From Egibacteraceae bacterium (GTDB taxonomy: Bacteria; Actinomycetota; Nitriliruptoria; Euzebyales; Egibacteraceae): 64,000 nucleotides of DNA. The translations under genes and the position numbers were made by a program. Below the pieces are notes generated by a model that was not told where the DNA came from, did not search any database, and saw nothing but the letters and a program-made list of their open reading frames with translations. Shown here piece by piece: positions 8,831-18,310 of this stretch (within the stretch, counting starts at the first letter, position 1; each line of letters starts with the position of its first letter). The DNA is taken from the NCBI GenBank assembly GCA_035540635.1, contig DATLGH010000033.1, positions 1-64,000 of the forward strand, read 5' to 3'.

Positions 8831-11800
8831 TCACCGGTCGACCTGCCCGGGCCCCGCCGCCGCGCGCGCGGCGCGCAGGCGCCCGTGCTCGGCCGGCCAG
8901 CGCGCGACGAGCTGCAGGAGCTCGGGTCCCCGGGGGCGGCGGCCGGCGACGATGTCGCAGGTGGCGGCCTTGGCCTCCTGGATATGCACGTTCGGGTCGA
9001 CGACGACGGGGAACAGGTCGTTCGCGGAGTCTCCGGTCACCAGACCGTTCGCGCCCCAGTGGTAGGGCAGGCCGACCTGGTGCACCGTCGCGCCCTGCAC
9101 GTCGAGGGGCTTGAGGCGCTCGGTGACGAGCACGCGTGCCTCGATCGCCGTGCGGGCGGTGACGATCGTCGCCCACTGGCCGTTGCGCAGACCCCGTTCC
9201 CTGGCGAGCTGGGGGGACACCTCGCAGAACATCTCCGGCTGCAGCTCGGCGAGGTGCCCGACCATCCGGCTCATGCCCCCCGCGGTGTGGTGCTCGGTCA
9301 GCCGGTAGGTCGTGACGACGTAGGGGTAGGCGCCCGACGCCTGCCCGTCGGCCGGGTGGTAGGGGTTCACCGGTTCGGTGTAGCGCACCCGCGCGGGGTT
9401 CGCCCGCTGCCCGTAGAGGCGGTTGGCGAACGGGGACTCGTGCGGTTCGTAGTGGGTGGGCAGCGGGCCGTCGGTCAGGCCCGACGGCGCGAACAGCCAG
9501 CCGCGCCCGTCGGCCTGCATGATGAACGGCTCGTCCCCGGCGATGCTGTCGGGCCCGGTGGCGCCCTCGGGCGGGCGGTAGCCCGGCGGCTTCGTGACCG
9601 GGAAGTCGGGGACGTCGAGGCCGGTCCAGCGCCCCTCGGCCTCGTCCCACCACACGTACCTCTTGCGCTCCGACCAGGGCCTGCCCTGGGGGTCGGCGGA
9701 CGCGCGGTTGTAGAGCATCCGGCGGTTCGCCGGCCACGCCCAGCCCCATTCCCGCGGTGCGTCGCCCTGCTCGTGCCAGGGTGTGCGGCGCGCGGTCTGG
9801 TTGAGCCCGCCGGCGAAACAGCCGCAGTAGATCCAGCATCCGCAGGCCGTGGACCCGTCCGCCTGCAGCTCGGTGAAGCTCGACAGGGGGTTGCCCTCCC
9901 AGTCCCAGCCGTTGATCTCCAGCAGCACCACCTCGGGGTCGGGGTCGCCGTAGCGGCCTTCGAGGGGATAGGTCCACGTGAGGTCGAGCACCGCGCGGTC
10001 CCGCGGGTCGTCGGAGTCGGCGAGCTTGGCGCGGATGATGCGCCCGAGGTGGTAGACGAACCACAGGTCGCTGCGCTGGTCCTCCCGGGGTTCGACGGCC
10101 TTGAACCGCCACTGCAGGAGCCGCTCGGTGTTCGTGAAGGTCCCCGCCTTCTCGACGTGGGCGGCGGCGGGCAGGAGGAACACCTCGGTGGCGATCTGCT
10201 GCGTCACGAGCTCGCCGGTCTCGACCTCCGGGGCGTCCTTCCAGAACGCGGCGCTCTCGATCTCGAACAGGTCGCGCACGACGAGCCACTCGAGCTCCGC
10301 CAGGGCGAGCCGGTGCATCCGGCCGTTCGCCGAGCCGACCGCGGGGTTCTCCCCGAACAGGAAGTAGCCGGCCACCTTCCCGTCGAGCATGTCGAGCGTC
10401 GTCGGGTAGGTCGAGTGGTCACCCGAGATCCGCGGCAGGTAGTCGAAGCAGAAGTCGTTCTCCGGCGTCGCCGCGTCCCCCCACCAGGCCTTCAGCAAGC
10501 TCACGAGGTAGGTGTCCATCGCGCCCCAGAAACCCGTCGGCGCCGCGTTGCGGCGCACGTAGTCACGGTAGTCCGCGTAGCCCTGGGCGTTGGGCATGGG
10601 GATGTAGCCCGGCAGAAGGTCGTAGAGCGTGGGGATGTCCGTCGAGCCCTGGATCGACGCATGGCCGCGCAGCGCCATGATCCCGCCTCCCGGCCGGCCG
10701 ATGTTGCCGAGCAGCAGCTGGATGATCGCCGCGGTGCGGATGTACTGGACGCCGACCGTGTGCTGCGTCCAGCCGACCGCATAGCAGAACGCCGCGGTGC
10801 GCTCGCGCCCGCTGTTGTCGACGAGGAGCTTCGCGACCTCCAGGAACAGCTCCCTCGGCACCCCGCAGGTCTCCTCGACGAGCTCCGGGGTGTACCGGCG
10901 GAAGTGCTTCTTCAGGACCTGGTAGACGCACCGCGGGTGCTGCAGCGACGGGTCGCGCTCGGCCGTAGCGGCGCCCTCGACCTCCGAGCCCTGCGCGCCG
11001 ACGCTCTGCGGCGTGCTCGCCTCCTGCTCTCGCCGTCCGGCGGCGCTCGCCACCGTCATGCCCTCGTACGCCCAGCTGGAGACGTCCTCGTACGCGCCGG
11101 TTTCGGGGTTCCATCCGGAGAAGACCCCGTCGAGGTCCTCGGTGTCCTGGAAGTCCTCCGAGATTATCGTCGCGGCGTTCGTGTACGCGACGACGTACTC
11201 GCGGAAGTCCGCCTCGTTGGACAGGACGTAGTTGACGATGCCGCCGAGGAAGGCGATGTCGCTGCCCGCCCGCAGGGGGACGTGGAGGTCCGCCGTCGCG
11301 CTCGTGCGCGTGAACCGGGGATCGACGTGAACGACCGTCGCACCCCGGCGCTTGGCCTCCATGACCCACTGGTAGCCGACCGGATGGCACTCGGCCATGT
11401 TGCTGCCCTGGATGACGATGAGGTCAGCGTTTGCGAGGTCCTGCTGGAACGACGTCGCGCCACCCCGTCCGAAGGAGGTCCCCAGACCGGGGACCGTCGA
11501 GCTGTGTCATATGCGGGCCTGGTTCTCGACCTGCACCGCGCCGAGCGCGGTGAACAGCTTCTTGATGAGGTAGTTCTCCTCGTTGTCGAGCGTCGCCCCT
11601 CCGAGCGAGGCGAGTCCCGTCGTGCGCCGAAGGGGGACCCCGTGCTCGTCGGTGTCCTGCCAGTAACGCCGGCGTGCGTCTATCACCCGGTCGGCGATCA
11701 TGTCCATCGCCTCGTCGAGGGGGAGGTCCTCCCATTCCGTGGCGTGCGGGCGCCGGTAGCGCACGGTGCGCAGCCGCTGATCGCTCGTGACGAGGTTCTT

Positions 11801-12085
11801 GCTCGCCGCGCCCTTCGGGCAGAGCCTGCCGCGCGAGATCGGGCTGTCGTAGTCGCCCTCGACCTGGACGACCCCGTCGTCCTTGACGAAGACCCGCTGG
11901 CCGCAACCCACCGCGCAGTACGGGCACACGGACTGCACGACGCGGTCGGCGTCGACGAGGAGGGAGGACAGGTCCTGCGACCTCGGCGACTGCGCCGCCT
12001 GCCCCCGCCCCAGGACGTCCCCGGTGGTGACCTGGCGCACGACGGGCCACCGCGCGATGGCCCGGCCGAGCGAACGAAACGGCAT
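8831..12085 (-). CDS. fdhA: Formate dehydrogenase alpha subunit, selenocysteine-containing (Mo/W-bis-MGD)
   Basis: 1084 residues if the in-frame TGA at 11507-11509 is read as selenocysteine 193; a standard gene finder would split it into two genes. The N-terminus has the [4Fe-4S] motif C54-x2-C57-x3-C61 and C89 with K92 (LCPKG). The segment around the TGA is QARI-U-HSSTVPGLGTSFGRGG, aligning with the U-H active site of E. coli FDH-N/FDH-O, followed by GSNMAECHPVGYQWVMEAK and a C-terminal molydopterin-dinucleotide binding domain (VRYTEPVNPY... HHTAGGMSRM... LPYHWGANG). It oxidises formate to CO2. No twin-arginine motif is present, so the complex probably faces the cytoplasm. The ATG has GAGGAG upstream. 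Confidence 0.95.
11477..11495 (-). promoter_or_regulatory. SECIS-like hairpin downstream of the fdhA UGA codon
   Basis: In the fdhA mRNA the UGA is followed by 11 nt and then GGUCCCC-GGUCU-GGGGACC, a perfect 7-bp stem with a GGUCU loop. The E. coli fdhF SECIS also begins 11 nt after UGA and carries AGGUCU at its apex, the bases read by SelB. The upper-stem bulged U of the E. coli element is paired here. This is direct support for selenocysteine insertion rather than termination. Confidence 0.85.
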
Positions 12086-12239
12086 GGCCTCTCCTCGCAC
12101 GGGTCCAGCGCGACGCCCGTACCCACCTGCCGCTGCCGGCGAAACGTCGCTCGTCGCAGCCGCGACCCAGAGGTGGGGCGGGGTCGGGCGCGGGGGCGAG
12201 CCGTCGCACGGCTCCGTCCGCGGCACTAGCCTTCCGCGG

Positions 12240-13301
12240 GTGCCTCGAGACGATCACTCCACCCGGACGGTTGTCGCCGTCCGCTTTCCCCGGGCCGACC
12301 TCCGCCCGTTGGCGGCGGTGGCGCGACGGGTGGGCGTGGCGATCGCGCTCGTGCTGCTCATCGCGGCGGTCGTCTACGCCGACCGCGGCGGCTACACCGA
12401 CGACGTCGACGGCGAGGTCGGCCTGCTCGACGCGCTCTACTACGCCACGGTCAGCATCACCACCACGGGCTACGGCGACATCACGCCCGCCAGCCCGCGG
12501 GCGCGTCTGCTCACCGCGTTGATCGTCACCCCGGCACGGGTGGCGTTCCTCATCCTGCTCGTCGGCACGACCCTGGAGATCCTGACCGAGCGCTCACGTG
12601 AGGCGCTTCGCCTGCAACGCTGGAGGAAACGGGTGCGCGACCACTACGTCGTCTGCGGTTTCGGCACGAAGGGACGCAGCGCCGTGGACGTCCTCCTCGG
12701 CCGCGGCGTCGAGCGATCCGACATCGTCGTGGTCGACGAGGGCCGGGACGCGGTCGAGGCGGCGACCGCCGCGGGCCTCGTTGCCGTGCACGGCAGCGCC
12801 GCACGCGCCGCCGTCCTCCACGAGGCGGGGGTGCCCGTGGCCTGCGCGGTGATCGTGGCCCCGGACCGCGACGAGGCGTCGGTCCTCATCACCCTCACCG
12901 CCCGGGAGCTCAACGCCGACGCGGCGATCGTCGCCGCCGTCCGCGAGGAGGAGAACGCCCACCTGCTCCGACAGGGCGGCGCCGATGCGGTCATCACCTC
13001 GGCGGAGGCCTCGGGGCGCCTTCTCGGCATGGCGACCCAGCATCCCCGCCTCGTCGACGTCGTGGAGGACCTCCTCACCGCCGGTGAGGGCCTCGACATC
13101 GGCGAGCGTTCCGTCCGCGACGAGGAGATCGAGGCGGGCCGTCCGCTCGTCGATGCCGGCGAGCTCGTCGTCGCGACCATCCGCGACGGCCAGACGGTGC
13201 CCTTCACCGAGATGCGCGCCCGGGACCTGCAGCGCGGGGACCGCCTCGTCATCCTCTGCGTGAGCGAGGAGCCGCGCGGTCCGGGCACCCTGCGACACTG
13301 A
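12240..13301 (+). CDS. Two-TM potassium channel with RCK/TrkA domains
   Basis: 353 residues from a GTG start. Two membrane helices (about 32-46 and 95-112) flank a pore loop with the K+ selectivity filter TTTGYGD (74-80). A cytoplasmic Rossmann-type TrkA-N/RCK domain follows (VVCGFGTKGRSAVDVLL, about 137-155), then a TrkA-C domain ending the protein. This is the MthK/Kch-like layout: four subunits form a K+ pore gated by ligand binding to the RCK ring. It is divergent from fdhA with a 154-bp shared promoter region. Confidence 0.9.
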   Translation: MPRDDHSTRTVVAVRFPRADLRPLAAVARRVGVAIALVLLIAAVVYADRGGYTDDVDGEVGLLDALYYATVSITTTGYGDITPASPRARLLTALIVTPARVAFLILLVGTTLEILTERSREALRLQRWRKRVRDHYVVCGFGTKGRSAVDVLLGRGVERSDIVVVDEGRDAVEAATAAGLVAVHGSAARAAVLHEAGVPVACAVIVAPDRDEASVLITLTARELNADAAIVAAVREEENAHLLRQGGADAVITSAEASGRLLGMATQHPRLVDVVEDLLTAGEGLDIGERSVRDEEIEAGRPLVDAGELVVATIRDGQTVPFTEMRARDLQRGDRLVILCVSEEPRGPGTLRH

Positions 13302-13348
13302 TCGCTGCGGACCGGGCATGCGCCGGGCGCTGTGGGTAGCGTCTGCCC

Positions 13349-15301
13349 ATGCACGCCGACGATCTCGCCCTGCTGCGCCTGCCCGGCGACCCGACGGTCG
13401 CGCCCGACGGCACCCGGGTCGCCTACGCCCTCACCCGCCTCGACCTCGACGAGGACGCCTACCGCAGCACCATCTGGGTGGCGCCCGTCGACGGCGGCCC
13501 GCCCCGGCGGTTCACGCACGGACCTCGGGACACGAGCCCCCGCTTCTCCCCCGACGGCCGCTGGATCGCCTTCCTGCGGGCCGGCGGCGACGGACCGGCG
13601 CAGGTGCACGTCATGGCAGCCGACGGCGGCGAGCCGCGGAAGGTGAGCGAGCACCCGCTCGGGGCGAGCGCGCTGGCCTGGAGCCCCGACGCGACGCGGC
13701 TCGCCTACGTCGCACGGGTGCCGGAGGAGGGCCGGTACGGCACCGACCCGGATGTGCCGCCGGAGAAGGAGCCTCCGCGGCGGATCACCACCCTGAAGTA
13801 CCGCATCGACGACGTCGGTTTCACGATCGACCGGCGCACTCACGTGTTCGTCGTCGACGCGCTCGTCGACGGCGCCGAGCCCCTGCAGCTCACGCGTGGC
13901 GACTTCGACCACGCCGACCCGACCTGGCATCCCGACGGCCGCTCGGTCGCCTTCGTGTCGGCGCGCCACGCCGGCCGTGACCTCGACCTGGCAAGCGACG
14001 TGTTCGTCGCCCGTGCCGACGAGCCGGACGCCGCCCGCGCGATCACCGACACGCGCCGTCTCCTGGCCCGGCCCGCGTTCACGCCGGACGGCGAGCACGT
14101 CGTCTTCGCCGCGCCGGAGGAGCTGCCGCACGGGGACACGGTTGGGCTGTGGTCGGTGCCCGCCGACGGCTCGGCACCGCCCCGGCGCCTGACCGGCGCC
14201 GGGCGCCACGACGTCGCCCACCACAGCGGTCGCGGCGCGCAGCAGCTCATCACCGATCCCGACGGCGGCGTGACGACCGTGCGCCTGCACCGCGGCGCGG
14301 TCCAGCTCGTCCGCTTCGACGCCGCGGGCGACCCCGAGGTCGTCGTCGGGGGGCCCCGGCAGGTGCTCGGGTACGCCGCGGGCGGGGGGACGGTGGCCGC
14401 GGTGGTCGCGGACGCGACGAGCGCCGGAGAGGTCGTGGTCCTCACCGGCGAGGGGAAGCGAATCCAGGCCGGCGAGGGCGAGCGGGTCCTCACCGACCAC
14501 GGCGTCGAGCTCGCGAGCAGTGCCGCGCTTGGCGGCATGGAGGAGATCACCGCGACGGCACCGGACGGCTACCCCGTCCACGGATGGGTGACGAAGCCCA
14601 CGGGGGCCGGCCCCCACCCCGTCGTCCTGCAGATACACGGGGGACCCCACGCACAGTACGGCTACGCCCTCCACGACGAGACGCAGGTCATCGCCGGCGC
14701 CGGCTACGCCGTCGTCTACGGCAACCCGCGAGGCTCCTCCGGCTACGGGCGGGCCCACGGCCGGGCGATCATCGGCGACTTCGGCGGTGTCGACCGCGAC
14801 GACGTGCTCGCGCTGCTCGACGCGGCGCTCGCCGAACCCGACCTCGACGCCACGCGGGTCGGGGTCATGGGTGGCTCCTACGGCGGCTTCCTCACCGCGT
14901 GGCTGCTCGGCGAGACGGACCGGTTCGCCGCCGCCATCGTTGAGCGCGCGCTGGCCGCGCCCGACAGCTTCCTCGGCTCGAGCGACATCGGCCCGCACTT
15001 CCTCGACGGCTACTTCGGCCGGGAGCCGCAGCGCCTCACCGCGCAGTCGCCTTTGGCGAGGGCGGACAAGATCAGCACGCCGACGCTCGTCGTGCACGCC
15101 GAGCAGGACTGGCGCTGCCCCGTGGAGCAGGGGCAGCGCCTGTACGTCGCGCTGCGGCGCAACGGCACCGACGCCGAGCTGCTCCTGTTCCCCGGTGAGG
15201 GCCACGAGCTGTCCCGGTCGGGGCTGCCGAGCCACCGCGTCGCCCGGTTCGCGGCCATCCTCGACTGGTGGGGGCGCCACCTCACCGACCCCGCCGACTA
15301 G
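13349..15301 (+). CDS. S9 family prolyl oligopeptidase (acylaminoacyl-peptidase-like)
   Basis: 650 residues. The N-terminal about 390 residues form a WD40/TolB-like beta-propeller with repeats such as SPRFSPDGRWIAFLR, LAWSPDATRLAYVA and PTWHPDGRSVAFVS. The C-terminal alpha/beta-hydrolase domain has HGGPHAQYGY (oxyanion region), the nucleophile elbow GGSYGGF (S510), and candidate acid and base residues in HAEQDWRCPVEQ and FPGEGHELSR. It is expected to act in the cytoplasm on short peptides; no signal peptide is seen. Single gene, convergent with the CDF gene. Confidence 0.92.
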   Translation: MHADDLALLRLPGDPTVAPDGTRVAYALTRLDLDEDAYRSTIWVAPVDGGPPRRFTHGPRDTSPRFSPDGRWIAFLRAGGDGPAQVHVMAADGGEPRKVSEHPLGASALAWSPDATRLAYVARVPEEGRYGTDPDVPPEKEPPRRITTLKYRIDDVGFTIDRRTHVFVVDALVDGAEPLQLTRGDFDHADPTWHPDGRSVAFVSARHAGRDLDLASDVFVARADEPDAARAITDTRRLLARPAFTPDGEHVVFAAPEELPHGDTVGLWSVPADGSAPPRRLTGAGRHDVAHHSGRGAQQLITDPDGGVTTVRLHRGAVQLVRFDAAGDPEVVVGGPRQVLGYAAGGGTVAAVVADATSAGEVVVLTGEGKRIQAGEGERVLTDHGVELASSAALGGMEEITATAPDGYPVHGWVTKPTGAGPHPVVLQIHGGPHAQYGYALHDETQVIAGAGYAVVYGNPRGSSGYGRAHGRAIIGDFGGVDRDDVLALLDAALAEPDLDATRVGVMGGSYGGFLTAWLLGETDRFAAAIVERALAAPDSFLGSSDIGPHFLDGYFGREPQRLTAQSPLARADKISTPTLVVHAEQDWRCPVEQGQRLYVALRRNGTDAELLLFPGEGHELSRSGLPSHRVARFAAILDWWGRHLTDPAD

Positions 15302-15312
15302 AACGCGGGGCG

Positions 15313-16056
15313 CTAGGTGAGCAGTGTCGCCTCGGGGAGGTCGGGCTCGATGTACATGACGCGAGCGATGGGCAGTCGCTCGCGCACCCGGCGCTCCGCG
15401 TCGTCGATGACCTCCACGACACCGGCGAAGTCGAGGTCGCCGTCGAGCTCCACCTTCGCAGCGACGAGCAGCTCCTCCGGGCCGAGGTGCTGGGTCTTCA
15501 GGTGCAGCAGCCGGCGGACGCCGGGGCTGGCCTCGATCGCCTGCCTGATGGCGACCACGTCTCGGGCGGTCGCCGCCTCACCAAGGAGGAGGCTCTTCAT
15601 CTCCGCGGCCAGCACGACGGCGATCACCGCGAGCAGGGCGCCGATGGCAAGGGTCGCGTACGCGTCCCACGCCGGGTCGCCGGTCACGACGACGAGCCCC
15701 ACACCGATCAGCGCGATCACGAGTCCGAGCAGGGCACCGAGGTCCTCGAGGAGCACCACCGGCAGCTCGGGCATCTTCGCCTGGCGCACGAACGCCCACC
15801 AGCCCTTGCCCTCGCGCACGGCGTTGGCCTCCCCGACCGCGGTCCGAAACGACCACGTCTCGAGCCCGCGCCTGGCCTGCCGGCCTCCGAGCAGCAGCAG
15901 CGCCTGGTTGCCGCTGTCGGCGACGGAGTGGATGGCCTCCGCGAGCAGAGCGCTCGACCGGGTGATGAGAAAGCCCGCGAACTTCGCCACCGCGATGCCG
16001 AGGTTGGCGAAAAGGGCGGCGACGATCGCCTTGGTCCCGTGCCCCTGTCCCGCCAC
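15313..16056 (-). CDS. Cation diffusion facilitator transporter, internally shortened
   Basis: 247 residues from a GTG giving VAGQGHGTKAIVAALFANLG. TM1 and TM2 (with SVADSGNQALLLLGG) and the last two helices (VVLLEDLGALLGLVIALIGVGL; DAYATLAIGALLAVIAVVLA) plus the C-terminal cytoplasmic domain are present. Between GGRQARRG (about residue 64) and LETWSFRTAVGEAN the family normally has about 55-60 residues carrying a GYGRERYFW-type helix and most of the next one; these are absent with the frame kept. The result has four rather than six membrane helices, so transport activity is doubtful, although the metal-site D and E residues in TM2/TM5 remain. The family exports Zn2+/Fe2+/Mn2+ against H+. Confidence 0.82.
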   Translation of the reverse strand: MAGQGHGTKAIVAALFANLGIAVAKFAGFLITRSSALLAEAIHSVADSGNQALLLLGGRQARRGLETWSFRTAVGEANAVREGKGWWAFVRQAKMPELPVVLLEDLGALLGLVIALIGVGLVVVTGDPAWDAYATLAIGALLAVIAVVLAAEMKSLLLGEAATARDVVAIRQAIEASPGVRRLLHLKTQHLGPEELLVAAKVELDGDLDFAGVVEVIDDAERRVRERLPIARVMYIEPDLPEATLLT

Positions 16057-16138
16057 CCGGTCATGGTACGCCCGGCTTGCCAGGCGCCGTAGCCGAAGAG
16101 TGCAGGAGAAGCAAGCCTTCTGGGGCCCGGCTGCGGTC

Positions 16139-17173
16139 TCACCTCGTGGCGCCGACGGGGCCCGTGGTCGGCGGGGCGCCCGTGGGAGGGGGCTGCTCCC
16201 CGGCCGCGAGGCGAGCGCGGATGACGCGCTCGGGGTTGGCGGCGCGCCCCAGCCGGCCGTCGCCGTAGCGCACCCCGCCGGCGACGACGCGCGCGGCGAG
16301 GGCCGCCCAGGCGCAGACCCCGCGCTCGAGCACCCAGGCGGGTGCGAACAGGGTCGTCGAGGGCGGGAACACGGCGGCCCCGCCGTGGCGGCGGCGTCCC
16401 CGCTCGGCGAGCAGCGTCGCACCGAGCGCCGCGACCCCGAGCCCGCGCAGGCCGTTGCGGCGCGCGATGGCCGCGAGCGCGGGCAGGATCGCGAGCTCGA
16501 TCGCGAGCCGCCCTGGCTGGGCGAGGCTGTCGTAGGCCTGCCGCACCCGCTGGTTGAGGAAGTGGGCGGCGGTGGGGGGCTCGCGGCGCACGAACAGGTC
16601 CGGCGCGGAGCGCACGACACCGCCGGCCGCCCGCACCGTGCGCAGCAGCTCGAGGTTCTCGAACAGCACGTCGGGATCGTAGCCGCCCGCGGCGACGAGC
16701 ACGGGGCGCCGCACGCCGAGCGTGCCCGGGTAGTCGTACCCGACGGCCCGGTTGAGCAGCGTGCGGGCGGTGTCCCACCGGGCGTGCCACGGCAGCGGGA
16801 CGAAGTAGTTCTGCGGCACGACGGCGTCGGCGTGCGCGAGCCGGGCGACCACCGCCCGCAGCTCCGCGACGCCGTAGCGCACGTCGTCGTCGGCGATGAC
16901 CACGGCGTCGTTGTGCGCGTGCCGCAGCCCCGTGAGGACGCCCGGGACCTTGCCGTTCGCCCCGGCCAGGTCGAGGTCCACGCCGACGTGCACGACGGTC
17001 GACGGCCACGCGGCCTCGTGGGCGGCGAACACGTCCGAAGCGGACGCGTCGACGACGACGACCTCGACGACCTCGGCGAGGCCGGCAAGGTAGCCGGCGA
17101 GGTCCGCGCGCGGGGCCGCGGACTTCAACGGCAGGAGGTAGGTGGCGTCGAGGCGCGCCGGTGCGCCGCTCAC
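16139..17173 (-). CDS. Family 2 glycosyltransferase
   Basis: 344 residues; the ATG overlaps the stop of the upstream haem-oxygenase-like gene (ATGA). The N-terminal half is a GT-A fold with VVVVDAS, GANGKVPGVLTGLRHA and the metal-binding IADDDVRYG motif, followed by PQNYFVPLPWHARWDTAR and an acceptor-side FENLELL segment, as in ceramide-glucosyltransferase-like GT2 proteins. The C-terminus has hydrophobic helices and a proline-rich tail, suggesting membrane association. The acceptor is unknown; coupling to the redox gene suggests a shared process. Confidence 0.8.
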   Translation of the reverse strand: MSGAPARLDATYLLPLKSAAPRADLAGYLAGLAEVVEVVVVDASASDVFAAHEAAWPSTVVHVGVDLDLAGANGKVPGVLTGLRHAHNDAVVIADDDVRYGVAELRAVVARLAHADAVVPQNYFVPLPWHARWDTARTLLNRAVGYDYPGTLGVRRPVLVAAGGYDPDVLFENLELLRTVRAAGGVVRSAPDLFVRREPPTAAHFLNQRVRQAYDSLAQPGRLAIELAILPALAAIARRNGLRGLGVAALGATLLAERGRRRHGGAAVFPPSTTLFAPAWVLERGVCAWAALAARVVAGGVRYGDGRLGRAANPERVIRARLAAGEQPPPTGAPPTTGPVGATR

Positions 17174-18210
17174 GACCTCTGCAGCGGCGCGAGCAGCGAC
17201 GTCCGGCCGGCGGCCCAGGATCCTAGGAGGTGGTCGGTGAACCGGCCCTCGAGCGCGGTGACGGCGAGCGCGCCGAAGACGACGTCGGCGCGCAGGTGCG
17301 GCTCGTCACGGACGAGACCGCCGGCGAGGTCCCGGGCGGCCACCGTCTGGTGGTGCGCGTCGGCGACGACGTGGACGTCGTAGAACAGCCGCGCCCACGG
17401 ACCGAACCCGTGTCGCCCGAGCGCGACGGAGTAGCGCCCCATCGGCTCCACCGACGTCATCTCGAACATCGCGAGATGCCCGACGAGGGCGCCGCGCCAG
17501 CGGCGGTGCAGCCCGAAGTAGGAGACGAGGTTGACCGTTGCGAGCGTCACCCCGGGCAGCACGTCGACGTACGCGCCGTAGGCGGCGTCGAGCCCGAGCT
17601 CGCGCAGGCTGAGGGCGAAGAGCTCGGCGTGCATGTCCTTCTGCACGCCCTGGCCGTACTCGTCGGCCTGGATCTCCACGAGGGCCGCCTTGCTCGCCCC
17701 CGCGAGCCGGGGCAGGGCCCAGCTGTGGGGGTCCGCCTCCTTCAGCTGGTACGCCGAGCGGTGCACGGAGAACTCAAGCAGCTGCTCGAGCCTGCCGCGC
17801 TCCTCGAGGTAGCGTGACAGCGACGGTCCGCCGCCCGCGCCGGCGATGTCGTGGAGCCGCCCGACCGGGTCGTCCTCGTCGGGGACCGGTCCCACCACCT
17901 CCGCGAGGCGTGCGGCGAAGCGCTCCTCGAGCTGCCCGCGGAACGCGAGCAGTGGCGCCTCCCACTCCCATCGATCGTCGACGCCCGCGAAGCCGCGGTA
18001 GTGCAGCTCGTAGCAGCAGTAGAGCGCGAGCGCGCTGTCGTCGCCGTCGAGCGGGTCGTCGGCGGGGGCGGGCGGGGGCGCGAGCGGGCCGGGACGGTCC
18101 TGCAGGGCGTCGAAGAGGAACGCGGTGAGCGGCCCGCGCGGTCGTGGGAGCGGCGGAGGGTCGAGTGGTCCCGACCGGAGCAGTCCGAGCTCCTGGGGGG
18201 TGACCACCAC
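17170..18210 (-). CDS. Haem-oxygenase-like iron-containing redox protein (copy 1)
   Basis: 346 residues, all-helical composition. Motifs fit the haem-oxygenase-like diiron oxidase/oxygenase superfamily: LVEIQADEYGQG (E179, E184) and H280-x3-D284-x2-H287 in HVVADAHHQTVA, with further candidates in YELHYRGF and KEADPHSW. Members of this superfamily include fatty-acid decarboxylases and N-oxygenases, but most are uncharacterised, so the substrate cannot be named. It is a close paralogue of the gene at 19217-20257 and is divergent from the methyltransferase between them. Downstream it is coupled to the GT2 gene. Confidence 0.78.
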   Translation of the reverse strand: MVVTPQELGLLRSGPLDPPPLPRPRGPLTAFLFDALQDRPGPLAPPPAPADDPLDGDDSALALYCCYELHYRGFAGVDDRWEWEAPLLAFRGQLEERFAARLAEVVGPVPDEDDPVGRLHDIAGAGGGPSLSRYLEERGRLEQLLEFSVHRSAYQLKEADPHSWALPRLAGASKAALVEIQADEYGQGVQKDMHAELFALSLRELGLDAAYGAYVDVLPGVTLATVNLVSYFGLHRRWRGALVGHLAMFEMTSVEPMGRYSVALGRHGFGPWARLFYDVHVVADAHHQTVAARDLAGGLVRDEPHLRADVVFGALAVTALEGRFTDHLLGSWAAGRTSLLAPLQRS

Positions 18211-18310
18211 TGCGACTCCTCTCCGCCCACGTTCGCAACGCGCCTTTCCCTTAGCGCGCCGCCCTTCGTACCCTTGCGCCCGCCCGTCGAACCACTGAGG
18301 AGGCCCCGCG

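Noticed and set aside
11507-12085. Truncated formate dehydrogenase gene ending at TGA
   Set aside because: The stop lies at the catalytic position, similarity continues directly after it in the same frame, and a SECIS-like hairpin follows with standard spacing, so one selenoprotein gene is a better reading.
8885-12229. Plus-strand open frame of over 1100 codons opposite fdhA
   Set aside because: Antisense to fdhA, which has clear family motifs; long antisense frames are common in GC-rich genomes.
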